DNA from: Cyclaneusma minus
Taxonomy: Eukaryota > Ascomycota > Leotiomycetes > Marthamycetales > Marthamycetaceae
Assembly: GCA_037179335.1 (NCBI GenBank)
Contig: JAKZHN010000050.1
Span: 158,633-222,632, forward strand
DNA length: 64,000 bases
Direction of reading: 5' to 3'
Shown here: piece after piece, positions 22,588-32,637 of the stretch
Layout: the number at the start of each line of letters is the position of its first letter
How positions within the stretch are numbered: position 1 is the first letter of the stretch
Notes under the pieces: generated by a model
Told to the model about the DNA's origin: nothing
Database searches by the model: none
What the model saw: only the letters and a program-made list of their open reading frames with translations
Program-made: the position numbers and the translations under genes

Positions 22588-23525
22588 ATGGAGAACCAAG
22601 ACTCGCTGCCAGTGCCCCAAGATCAACCCGAGCTCCTACAACTTCCACGAGAGCTGCGTGATATGATCTATATCGCCCACTTCAGTCAGGTACAAGTCGG
22701 TCTTTGCCGACATTGCACTGGTTGTGGCCCTACCTACGCCACCCACGCCAAGCTGATTACTACTAATCCTCTGGCGATTCTTCGATCCTGCCGCCAGATC
22801 CACGAGGAGGCCAGAGATCTATGGATCTCTCGTGTTGTGTTCATATGCGGCAATATCTACACCCTGAAACATGCTCTAGATCCTCTCCCACCGTCAATTA
22901 GCCTGCGGATCCGGGGTCTCGTGGTCTACACCAACGAGTGGGAACTTGAAGAGCTTGCTTCACCCGGACCGACAGTTGGCATCACATGGAGACTATGTCG
23001 GGCTTGTTCCTGGATATTCTGTGGTTCATACCGAATGTCCCATTCAGACATTCCGTTGCTGGACAGCAGAGGATCGATAGTGCCAGGCGAACATATCTGG
23101 CTATCGATCATCTCATTTCGCTCGGCGAAGGATGGAGAAATCTCGAAATTCATTGCGACCCCATTGTGCTTGGTTTTCAAACGGGCAGTTTTTTTTCGGA
23201 ACTGTTCTCAAGGCGAGTCAGATGTTGGAGGAAGCCTCAACCAAGTACGTGGAATCATATGCTCCTCGACCGAGATGGCACGGAGTCTGGAGCTTCCGTG
23301 AGGGTGATATTGGTGAAGAATCCACCCGGAGATGTCAGTGTCGAGTCGGACACTTGGAACTGGATATACTTCCAACAGTCCAATAGCTCAGAGGCAGATG
23401 TCAGGAAGGCCGCCTCGAGGGATGCTCAAATACTGGCGCTGGAATACGAGAGACGGCGGGGCGGTAGACGAAGCATGATGAGGATCAGAGTGGAACGTGG
23501 AAACAGTGTACATAGAAATCCATGA
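22588..23525 (+). pseudogene. 2EXR/DUF7730-like family gene broken by a frameshift
   Basis: From the ATG at 22588 the frame reads ELLQLPRELRDMIYIAHFSQ (about residues 12-31) and LAILRSCRQIHEEARDLWIS, matching the paralogue at 18206. Near 22970-22990 the family signal moves to another frame, which continues HLISLGEGWRNLEIHCDPIV, QPSTWNHMLLDRDGTESGAS and VRVILVKNPPGD to the stop at 23523-23525. The original frame carries on without homology to 23301. No plausible splice pair explains the switch, so a one- or two-base indel is likely; a sequencing error cannot be excluded. An intact product would have been about 310 residues. The promoter has been displaced or replaced: the TIR element ends 47 bp before the ATG. 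Confidence 0.65.
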
Positions 23526-25401
23526 CTGGCACCGGGAGATGGCGAGTGACGCTGTGATGAGGAGCAGTGAAGCAGCCTCGTCATACTAAAACTTACAACT
23601 ACAAGGTTCCTTCATCTTTAGAAAGAATTCGAATGAACATCTCATCATTGACAGTTTCAGTGATGTTATAATCCCTCAAAATATCCATACTGTCCGCGTA
23701 ACTAGGTACACTCAGTCATCTGCTTTCCAAACTCTGGACATACCACGAAGTCCACAAGGAATGGCGAATGGGGTAAAGAGTCACTTGCATACTGCTACTG
23801 TGTATCTGGAAACGAAGTCTGAAGCTGGAAGACGGGATGCGAGATAATCACTGGCCATTGTCGTCGTTTTCACTATATATCGTTTTTCTTCCAATAAATT
23901 CTCTTATTAGTAGTAGTCCCTACCAGCGACGATCACCTGGTGAATGGAATAGACAGAATATGGAGACTAATTTTCACTCCTTAAATTCCGTGCGAGGTTT
24001 CCGGGTCCCTCTCCATCATCCGGGTTCTCTTTAGTACCTAATGGCTTGTCACGCCTCTCCAGAGAATCACATCTTCCCGAGATATTGTCCGGAACACTAC
24101 ATCATAGTCACCAGCAGATAGTTCCGGTTCTTAGTTAGTCAAATAGAAATTTCTGATCCCTGGATGGCGGACGAGAAGACCAGCAGCCTCTTCTTGAGTT
24201 TCAAGACTGGCTCAGACACACTCAAGTCATGAACAAGTCACGTCCACAACGCATCCCACACACACACCTCAATCTTCCATTGTTCGCAGCACACAGCTCG
24301 CCAAAGGACCTTTCAACTCAGGCAGTCAGTCACGCCAGCAAACAAGACAAGAAGTTTCGTAAATGTTGCATTGAAGTGTGTTGCTGTGGTAGCCGTTCAC
24401 CGGCTGTCCATCCACCAGGTAAGCCTCCGAGAGAGCTCAAGATACTGTGTATGACCGTTACCAGCCACACGCTCACTACGAGTAGCAGTGTGCTTTCGAT
24501 CTCATGAACCCATCAGACACCACCCCGAAGTATCTCGAAACCTATCTAGTTCAAAGACCAACGGCTCCCAGCAACTAAAGACGCAACATGACGCTCATCC
24601 CGTACAAGTCGAAACACGCCAGGAGATTGAAGACAGAAGCGTTGTATGCTTCCCACCAGACTCTTCTTGATGTCCAGACGAACTGTGATCCATTCCCCCC
24701 GAGTCCTTTCGGATGCGAGGATGGAAAGGAGAATCTCGAGACCGCCTTGCTAATGCTATTTGCTTACGCTACTCGAGTAGCGCAAGAAGGAGCAAGTAGA
24801 AGAAGACCTGCTGGAAGACTGCCTGCACGAAAGAGAAAGCAGTAACGAAAGCTTGCAGTCCATTGCACCCAGAACGCCTAAGCGAATTTCGCCTTCGCCG
24901 ATATTTAAGCATGGGGTGGATCTCCTTCTTCAAAAGACAGACGAAGTGCAAGGAAACGCCTCTGTGGATGAAAGGCGAAACCATAGGAGCACTGTCCGAT
25001 CGTGAGACTCTATCGAATCCAGAGACTCAAAGAAACCGCCTAACTGGACCCATCCATAACCTCGAACTGTTTTCTTGTGGATGCGTACAAAGGACAGAAG
25101 ATAACGGCCTGGCGCGAGGAGCTTGCCTTGTAGCAGACTGCGAATACTGCCTTGCTGACTGCCGCGCAAGAGAGCTGGAAAGTGGATTCGAAGACTTGGC
25201 TTTCAGGGCTTCCTGCTCAGCAAGGCTAACGGGAAACTCGTTGTTGATTTTCTTTAACGCTTTCCGATCGTCCAATACATGCGGATTGTACAATTTAATC
25301 CCGTCTTCGATGAAAGTTGGACTCCGCAAACCAATCTGATTCTGAGACAAAACATCACCGACTACCGTGGATGCCGGGACACGAAGGAGCGAGATTGTTG
25401 C
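23526..25401. other. 1.9-kb region with weak ORFs only
   Basis: Short frames overlap on both strands. The most protein-like is on the minus strand at 25027-25350 (KLYNPHVLDDRKALKKINNE, then SLAEQEALKAKSSNP), which may be an exon or relic of an unknown gene; other frames at 24930-25169 could continue it but no splice sites are convincing. A basic plus-strand frame at 24588-24845 (85 residues) has no recognisable feature. Confidence 0.35.
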
Positions 25402-26507
25402 TCATTTGCGTGCGTTGATCAGCTTCATGAACGACTTGGTAGGGTTGAACTGCTTCTCGAACGACTTGCGAGGCTTGACCAGCTGGGTCTTGAGCAGCTT
25501 GAGAAGCTTGGCCTTGATCTTGCGCAACTCTGGTTCATCGTAGCATTTCACCCGGATCTTGAGGTCGTCGATGCCGTGACAGAGTAGGAGCTCCTTGAGG
25601 ACTGGGAAGTTCTCCAGGTCCTGGTCCAAGCTGCGATCGCCACTGAGCAGATACTCGAAAACCTTATTGCTGGTAATTCTCAACTCAAGTTTCTTGAGCT
25701 CGTGGCACTTCGAAAGGTGCTCAAAGATTGTGGAATGCTGGGAGTTCCAGAAATTCACATCAAAGTCGATGGCCACGTTACCGAGCATGCTGCGATAGGT
25801 CTTGTGCAAAGCTTTGAGGAACAGTCCAAGGTCAAAAACTTCTCGAAACTCGAAACTACCGAAATGGTAGAGGACCCAGCTGGCCTCGTCATGAATCTTC
25901 TTGTTGATGCGGAGGAGCTGGACTTGACGCTGGCTACTACTCGTCGTACGAGGATGGAAACGCCCAATCCCATCGATCCAACCGCCATTACGTATGGGAT
26001 TATCGGTGAGGAAAGCAAAGCGATAGATCCGCTCGCGAAGCTCGCGTGAAAGACCCATCAAAGGGGAATTCTTGGCCGGCTTGACAGACCTGTACGAAGA
26101 GCGTGAGCGACATCCATGGCTGGAATCATGGTGGGAAGGGGCACTTACTGTTCGTTCGTCCTGATTTGATGAACAACTCCGGCTTCTTCGTTCTTGCGCA
26201 CACGGCTGCGTGTGAGGGCACCAGAGGCGGTCTTGAGCACACGGGGGCGTCTGGGGGCACGAGAGGTGGCGCGCTTCTTGCCTTTGGCCTTCTTCACGAC
26301 CTTTGGCGAAGCCACGCCGGCTGGACGAGCCAGAAGCAGCTTGGTCTTCGTCTTGGGCCGAGGAGTGATCGAGGGCTCGGCGGAAGCAGCGACGATGGTC
26401 TGGTCGTCGTCCAGGACCATCATGTCCTCGAGCAGAGTCTCCTCGTTCAGACTCTTCCGCAGAGAAGTGCGTTTGCGCTCAGAGCGTCTCGGCTGCGTCG
26501 GAGCCAT
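25402..26507 (-). CDS. Divergent 2EXR/DUF7730-like protein with a basic N-terminal tail
   Basis: Minus-strand exons 26507-26149 and 26089-25402 (59-bp GTAAGT..CAG intron, frame conserved) give 348 residues. Residues 1-120 are disordered and strongly basic (RRSERKRTSLRKS, KVVKKAKGKKRATSRAPRRP), which would suit nuclear localisation or nucleic-acid contact. The domain starts at about 128 with SPLMGLSRELRERIYRFAFL, followed by RQVQLLRINKKIHDEASWVL, the F-box-like helix and RxNKxIHxEA block common in DUF7730 proteins. The rest is helical and charged and lacks the RDGxESGSS and VVKRGPAV blocks of the 33-41 kb paralogues, so it is a distant branch. Function unknown. The exon 1 start is the only ATG in that frame giving a long N-terminus; a shorter start is possible. 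Confidence 0.75.
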
Positions 26508-27908
26508 TTTGAGTCGGCGAAGAGGGGATTTGAGGATGGGCGAGAGGTTGCTGGATGTTGGACAAGGGAATGGGGCCGACTTCCTGAGCGAGTGAAGGAA
26601 GTGAAAGTGTGGCGATCACAACAGCGCAAGAAGAGGGAAGGGGTTGGTGCAAAGGATAGTGGAGCGGACTTGGAAGAAGACAAGCGATTTAACAAAGTCG
26701 CGTGGTCGTTCGTTGACGCGCTAGACTCCAGATCCAGAGATGTGCGAGTGAAACGGACGAGCAACCCCTCTCAAGCGAAGGGCCTTCTACCGTTTCCTAC
26801 AACCTCAAGAGTCCCGGATTTCCACCATCTGTTCCTGGATTCGGAATGGCAGAGAGTAGGCAGCCATCGATGTCCTTCCGCGCTCTGCGATTTCTCACCC
26901 CGGAATTCGTCCTCATGCTCACCACCATCCACTCCCGCGGCAGCGTAGTCCTCCACATTCTCTGCTCGCCCTTCATCCCCGACGCAAAGGCCCAGCTCTC
27001 CCTCTCCCATTCGCCTCCCCAGTACTCTAGGGCAAGCCACTGGTTGAGTCGCAGCATTGAATAGCTTGAAGCTGGAAAGACCGGTGACCGATTTCGACTT
27101 TTGACGCCATCTCTCTTCGTCATTCTACGTTCACTAGTTCTCGATATCTGGTTTGGCTACGGATAGTCTGGACCGATTCGGGTGAAGCTGAATCCTGTCT
27201 CGGTCGCAATAGCTTCGCAACGATATCGCATCAACTTGAGACCAGTTCTACAACACAAGTAGGATCCATTGGCCCCAATCAACGCAGGACACTCTAGATA
27301 CAGCCTGAGATCAGCGTGAGGTACTATCCCAAACTACTTACTTAGAATATGCCTCGTTATTTGTGGTATTTTTGATTACTTGGAAGTTGAGATGTTCGTC
27401 GGTGCTATCAATCATTTGGGGATGCTGCTAGTATTTTTGGATATTCCGATATTTCTGGAGACTGTAAACTATATACTCGAGGCCAGCTAGACAGGGCAAT
27501 GAACTTTGGACGCGAAGACAAAGAACGCAAAACAAGACACGCAAAAATTCCAAACTGCACAAATACCTCACCGCCAAAGCCCTCATTTCTCTACCCACTG
27601 ATGCCCATTACCTCCCACAACCACGACGCTGAGTACGTCGAACGATTCAGCTTTAATTAGTAGAAGCGTGAGTCACGTGATCGCAGTCATGTGGGGCACT
27701 TCGAGCTCTTAGTACCCACAGGGCGATTCCTCGAACTTACGAACGATAAATGACGCCGTAATTAAGGGGCTGTGAAGCCTCACGGCAGTCGAACATAGAA
27801 ATGTACCTATTTGGCGAGATAAAAACATCGACAGCCTATATAACTTCCACGAGAACGGGAAAACTTACAAATTGCATCGTGACAACAGGGCCGTTCGCCG
27901 GGTTTTCT
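26508..27908. other. Intergenic region between the 25402 and 27909 genes
   Basis: 1.4 kb with no supported gene. It should contain the promoter of the minus gene starting at 26507 and the 3' UTR of the minus gene ending at 27909. A TCACGTGA-type site lies at about 27671. Frames at 26771-27123 on the minus strand have no recognisable features. Confidence 0.45.
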
Positions 27909-29027
27909 CTAGACCTGATATACCCCGGCTTCCACCCCAGCCACCGTGTGCTCCGAACCATTTTCAGCTGCATCTTCGAATGGATCCCACATCAGAATAC
28001 TCTTTAGCCCTGAGATTTCGGGCTTCACCACATGAAGAATCTCCACATGCGGTACACACTCCCTGTCCTTACTCGAGCTATCAGTCGGTGACATGCTCCC
28101 TATCTCCCGGTTGAACGGCGATCTCCTCCGCCTGTCACCCCTAAAGCTCTTCAAATTGAACAACCCACGAAAGGCAGTCATACTACACGCAATAAGAGAG
28201 ACGCATGCCTCTACTTCGATCCAAAACACAATCCACACGACGTCGTTCTCGCCGTTGACGAGATTGTGTCCCACGGCACGAACAATGGTACAAACAATGC
28301 AGAAGCAACTAAGAATCAGCAGCCAGCCAAACCCCAGCTTCCGCTCATTTGCACTCTCCAAAGTATCATGACTGGTATGGAAATAAGCAGGGCATCGCTT
28401 ACGATGTCCAGCACGGTAATAGCGCACAGCACATCAAGCTGTCTCTGGAGGCCGGAGTTGACACATGTTGCGAGAATGTCCTCTCCAAAGGCGGGACAAA
28501 TCATAAATTCTGTACATGCGCAGAGCACTGCGCATGGAATGGTGAAGATAAACACACACCACCAATAGATCCGCAATCTTCTTGTATTGGCAATGATCTG
28601 CCGGAAAAAGAATAAAAAAGAGAACTTCACGCCGAAGATGGTTGCATTGGCTAGCACCATATAGGCGTCTTGGAACTTGACATCGTAGTCGAGAATATGG
28701 GCGAGGTTGGGCGGAATGGGGATGAGGCCGGCGCCGACGTCTACTTGGACTTGGTTGTAGGGGAGGACAAGGTTGACCGTGACGGTGCTGGCGATACGGG
28801 TCACTGCTGCGAAGGCTAAGAGGTAGTCGTCAATGAAGAACTTCGAGAGCGTGAGAAAGCGGATAGTGAGGCGGATAATAGTAATCAAGACTGCGAGGCA
28901 AGCCATAATGATGGAGACGATCTAGAAACACTATTAGCAAGCAGGGCTAGAACTTTAGCTTGGGACTTACCTGGAAAGTGTTGTCGTCAATTTTTTGGCC
29001 GACAACAGTTGCTGAAGGGGCCTCCAT
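27909..29027 (-). pseudogene. Fungal rhodopsin-like / Pth11-type seven-helix protein with a frameshift
   Basis: Exon 1 (29027-28971) codes MEAPSATVVGQKIDDNTFQ; after a 49-bp intron, exon 2 starts at 28921. Seven hydrophobic segments follow in order: IVSIIMACLAVLITIIRL, YLLAFAAVTRIASTVTVNL, AYMVLANATIFGVKFSFLFF, WWCVFIFTIPCAVLCACTEF, VLDIVSDALLISIPVMIL, WLLILSCFCIVCTIVRAVG and WIEVEACVSLIACSMTAF. This order and the basic RQII loop fit the Fung_rhodopsin (PF20684) family of plasma-membrane proteins linked to Pth11-like GPCRs. Between helices 5 and 6, near 28350, the frame slips by one base: ILWRVQ continues properly only in another frame as NERKLGFGW. Unless this is a read error, the gene is dead or truncated after helix 5. 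The N-terminus lacks a CFEM domain. The C-terminal tail is about 80 polar residues. Confidence 0.7.
28923..28970 (-). other. Short intron of the rhodopsin-like gene
   Basis: 48-49 bp, donor GTAAGT, acceptor TAG; its removal joins exon 1 to the first transmembrane helix in phase 0. Confidence 0.7.
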
Positions 29028-29330
29028 GGTGACTGTTGAGTTTACTGTTAGTTGCACTTGGCTGAGTAGTGACAGCAATGGAATCTTATAGCATTTGGTG
29101 GCAATATACACCCATCTTTCGGGGCCCATGCCTCGAGCAAATATTGGGAGCCAAGGCTGCGCCATTTCTATACTCCTGTGCTGATGATAGCATCCAACAT
29201 GGTGCGCCAAATTACGGGTTATAGTCACCCACCCACAACTTCACATGAGAACATGATCTGCAAGAACTCCAGCAAGTAAGCAAAAGCCAGCTGCAGATCA
29301 ATATACCTTACATACATTATTAGGGGGATT

Positions 29331-29837
29331 CATAGTAGTCAAAAATCGGATAAAATATTGGAATATCCGTATATTCAGCCCCACGCTAAGCCTAATTAGG
29401 ACTAGTTTTGGATATCCGGATATTGGGATATCCGCATATCAGGATGAAGTCAAATCCAAAAAAAACCGATATTCCCTTATTTTATCCAATATCCAATATT
29501 AGATATTGAAAAATATTATTTAAAATCAAGATTTTTGAGTAATTCTAGTTTTCCGGCGTGCAATAAAAAAGAAGTTTTTAAAATTTGTTCTAGCGCGCGC
29601 TAGGCAATGACTAGCGTAAAAAAAAACCTTAAAATAACTTTAAAAATAACCTTAAAATTAGCTTAGAAATTTCCGGTTTTGTTGCACGTCGACAAACCTC
29701 TTCTTTTTTTTTCACTTATTTTTATCCAAAAAAATGGATATTTAGGTCAATATCCAGGGGTGTTCATAGTTAAGGCCAATATCTGTATATTGATATATCC
29801 ATATCCGGATAAAAAAAGACTACCATGAATCCCCCTA
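29331..29837. mobile_element. 507-bp MITE with TAGGGGGATTCAT ends
   Basis: The left end TAGGGGGATTCATAGTAGTC faces the inverted right end GACTACCATGAATCCCCCTA: a terminal inverted repeat of about 20 bp with one mismatch, starting and ending in TA as expected for a TA-targeting element. The interior is AT-rich and has no ORF; it is full of short inverted words around GGATATCC and GATATTGGGATATCC, so transcripts would fold extensively. It lies between the rhodopsin-like gene and the P450. No transposase is present, so it is non-autonomous. Confidence 0.8.
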
Positions 29838-30503
29838 TTGCTCAGCGTAGAGTTGCATTTTAGGATCAGTTGCGGAAAAAACTATTCAGCCTCGTTGATC
29901 AGCATACAGCAGGTTTGCCTCTCCACGTCTAAGGCGGCTAGAATAAGGCAAACAGTCACCTGTACAGAGTTTATTGGATGAGCTCCAGATGGTTTCAAAA
30001 GGGCACCTGGCGAGATATAAATGCCATCTCACTCAATACCAAAGTTCCAGCATTCACACTGTAGAATTTTCAAAACAGTATCTAATTCTACGATATTCGA
30101 AGTTTTGCACCCAGATGGTAAGAAATACACTGCTCTTCGGTGATCCTGTGAGTATCCTACAATGCTCGACACGGGCACTGGTGCGGTGTTTTATAGTTTG
30201 GGGCTAAGAGTAACATTGACTCCAGATCTCGGTGTGAAAGTGGGGAGGCATCTCCCATCTCTCCGACGTGCATGAAGCGGGGGCACGCACGGGGTCTGTG
30301 GAGCTGAGTTAGATATTAAAAATAGCCTTTTGGCCCCCAACCAACATTCAGCAGCCTGCAGATGGATAAGACTTGTGAGGCTCTTTGAAGCTACGAAAAA
30401 TTGGGCCGTACTAACTAACAGATCCCATTATCTCGCTGCAATCCTTCCCTCCATCCCGATTTCCCATCATCTCAGGATCAGCCCCCAAGACAAACAGCCC
30501 ACG
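29838..30503. promoter_or_regulatory. Upstream region of the P450 gene
   Basis: About 670 bp. A TATA-like AGATATTAAAAATAG lies near 30310, about 190 bp before the P450 ATG. No gene is seen. Confidence 0.35.
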
Positions 30504-32079
30504 ATGTTGAACTTCTACATCCTCGCTGCATTACAGGTCTTAGCGATAACGCTGCTTCATCGAGTGATTTATCGTCGCTTTTTCCACCCTCTTCGCATGT
30601 ACCCCGGTCCAGATTTGGCCAGCTGCAGCAACATCTGGCAAGTTGCTACTTTTTCTTACCTATATATCGCCCATTTCAATGAGGTGTTTTAATACTCCCA
30701 CGAATAGGAGATTCTACCATTTTCTCAAAGGCAGTCTTCACATCGTTGAGCAGAATCTCCACCAGAAATATGGCCCCATCGTCCGCATCGGTCCGGAGTC
30801 ACTCTCCTTCAGCACTCCCGCGGCGTTTGAGTCTATATATGGCTTCAACAGTAGCTTTGAAAAGGGCGATTTCTACTCCTTTGGCCGCGATCCAGCTACT
30901 GGTGCGTCCAATGTCTTCACCGCTCGCACACACGCCGAACACCGCGACCTGCGGCGCAAAATCGTCGGCGGCGCCCTCACCACTTCTCACATGCGTTCCT
31001 ACAGTCCCGTCATCTCCAAGCAAGTTCAGCACTTCATCCACAGCCTTTCCGCCATGATTTCAAATGCGAAGAATGGCGTAGTGAATATCGCCGAGCCAGT
31101 CCACGCCCTCACATTCAACACAGTAGTCGAGCTAATCTACGGCCCCTCCCTCTCTCCCTCCGGAAAGCCATGGGCCGAAACAGACATGGGAGAAGGCGTC
31201 CTTGATGCTTTCCACGCCATGTCCAAATTCGCCTGGGGCGCCTCATACATCCCCTTTCTCTCCTGCTTCATGTCTGCTCCGCGTATCGTGCAACTGACTC
31301 GCAAACCGACCTACAATGCAGCCGGTATCCCTACCAGTGTGGGAGGATTGACCGCTCGAGCTAAGCACTTGTTGCTTGAAAACCCAAGTCTAGTGACGGA
31401 AACAGAGCAACCCAGTATCGCAAAAAACATGCTGATGATGGAGAAGGAAGACTCGAGATATATGGAGCCTCGAGAGCTATATGGAGAGTGTTTCAATTTG
31501 GTGTTTGCAGGGCCTGGAAGTACCGCGGCTGCTGTGACAGGGGTTTTGGAACGATTGGGAAGTGAGGAGGGTATGGTACGGCAGCAGAGGATACGAGAAG
31601 ATCTCAAAGACGTAAAGGACCCTCGCGAGAGTAAAGTTTTGGATGCCGTTGTGCGAGAGAGTCTGCAATACAGCGCGCCATTCCCTACAGCGTTTCCGCG
31701 GGAGATACGACCAGGGGCTGAGAAAGCGATTTCTGGAGTGACAACACCACTACCTGTTGGTACGATTATCGGTGCTAATAGTTGGATTGTAAGTCATGAT
31801 AGGGACGCGTGGGGTAGTGATGCCGGACTGTGGAGACCGGAGAGATGGCTGGATGTGAAAGAGGGTGCTGAGAAGAGGTCGTTGGAAGATAGGTTTTTGG
31901 TGTTTGGTGGAAAAAGCCCGAGAGGGTGCGTTGGGAGGGAAATTGCGATGATGATTGTGACGCAGGCGGTGGCGGGTGTTGTGTCGAAGTGGCGGATTGA
32001 GAGTGCCGGGGAGATGAAAGGCTGGAGCTGGTTGGAGATGCAGGTGGAGTGGTGCGGCTTGAAGTTCCCTGAGGTTTGA
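30504..32079 (+). CDS. Cytochrome P450 monooxygenase with altered ExxR motif
   Basis: Exons 30504-30637 and 30708-32079 join through a GC-AG intron (donor GCAAGT, acceptor TAG) to give 501 residues, a usual fungal P450 length. Residues 1-25 form a membrane anchor (MLNFYILAALQVLAITLLH), followed by basic RVIYRRFFHPL and the hinge YPGPDLA. The C-terminal half has the I-helix AGPGST (acidic residue of A/GGx[D/E]T[T/S] missing), PERW, and the haem-binding loop FGGKSPRGCVGRE with the thiolate Cys at about 452. The K-helix reads VVRESLQYS: the Arg of the ExxR motif, near-invariant in P450s, is Gln365 (CAA). The enzyme may therefore be weak or dead despite an open frame. Subfamily resembles fungal secondary-metabolite P450s, but no cluster partners are nearby. 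Substrate unknown. Confidence 0.85.
30638..30707 (+). other. GC-AG intron of the P450 gene
   Basis: With donor TG|GCAAGT and acceptor AATAG|G, codon 45 becomes TGG and the junction reads NIWRFYHFLKG, a normal P450 sequence. The adjacent GT at 30642 would shift the frame by one base, so the non-canonical GC donor is preferred. Confidence 0.75.
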
Positions 32080-32148
32080 ACTGGTTGTTGTTTGAGACTT
32101 AGAGATGTCTGACGTTGGCATTGGAAGACTTTATAAGCCTAGAGCTCA

Positions 32149-32316
32149 TACAGTGGGACGTAAAGGGTCTCGATACGGCTCGTGTCACCAAAGACCTCGG
32201 AACATCCCAGTTGGAAATATCCCATGTGATTGGAATGTTTCGAGTGTTTTGATATATCGCAAGTGTTTCGGTTTCGAAATACTGCAAGTGATTGAAAATA
32301 CTACCGCCCACTGTTA
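32149..32316. mobile_element. 168-bp MITE with CAGTGGG ends
   Basis: The left end TACAGTGGGACGTA matches the inverted right end CTACCGCCCACTGTTA over about 13 positions with TA on each side, as in Tc1/pogo-type elements. The interior is made of roughly 19-bp units around GGAATGTTTCGAGTG and AAATATCCCATGTGATTGG, the same periodic motif as in the element at 47224. It sits 70 bp after the P450 stop and may contribute its 3' end. Confidence 0.7.
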
Positions 32317-32637
32317 GCTGCTCCCAAGCCGTATCCAGACTTCTTCAATGTCACTGTATATCGGAGCCAGCTACATAAGTAAATAGTGAGCTCACATGAC
32401 TGACAGCAGAATCATCAGGAGGAAGACTCCTCAGACTTGATCAAGACTCATCCTCGTACTCAGAAGCAGCTATTCGGGATTGAATTGGCCTGCCAGGAAC
32501 CGACTCGAAAACGACCCACTAATCTACAAGCACAGCAACCATAACGATCGAAACAGACCCAGTAATTGAGGAGATCCAGATAGTGAAAGATTCGGTCTGT
32601 GGAAGCGAAAGATGAGAGAGCTGCTATAAAGTGTCGA
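32317..32637. other. Intergenic region after the MITE
   Basis: 320 bp that should include the 3' UTR of the minus-strand gene ending at 32638. Nothing else seen. Confidence 0.4.

Noticed and set aside
26103..26948. 281-codon plus-strand frame
   Set aside because: It is antisense to exon 1 of the 25402-26507 gene, whose Arg/Lys-rich codons keep the opposite strand free of stops.
30504..32079. Secondary-metabolite cluster around the P450
   Set aside because: No polyketide synthase, NRPS, terpene cyclase, transporter or regulator lies in the neighbourhood.
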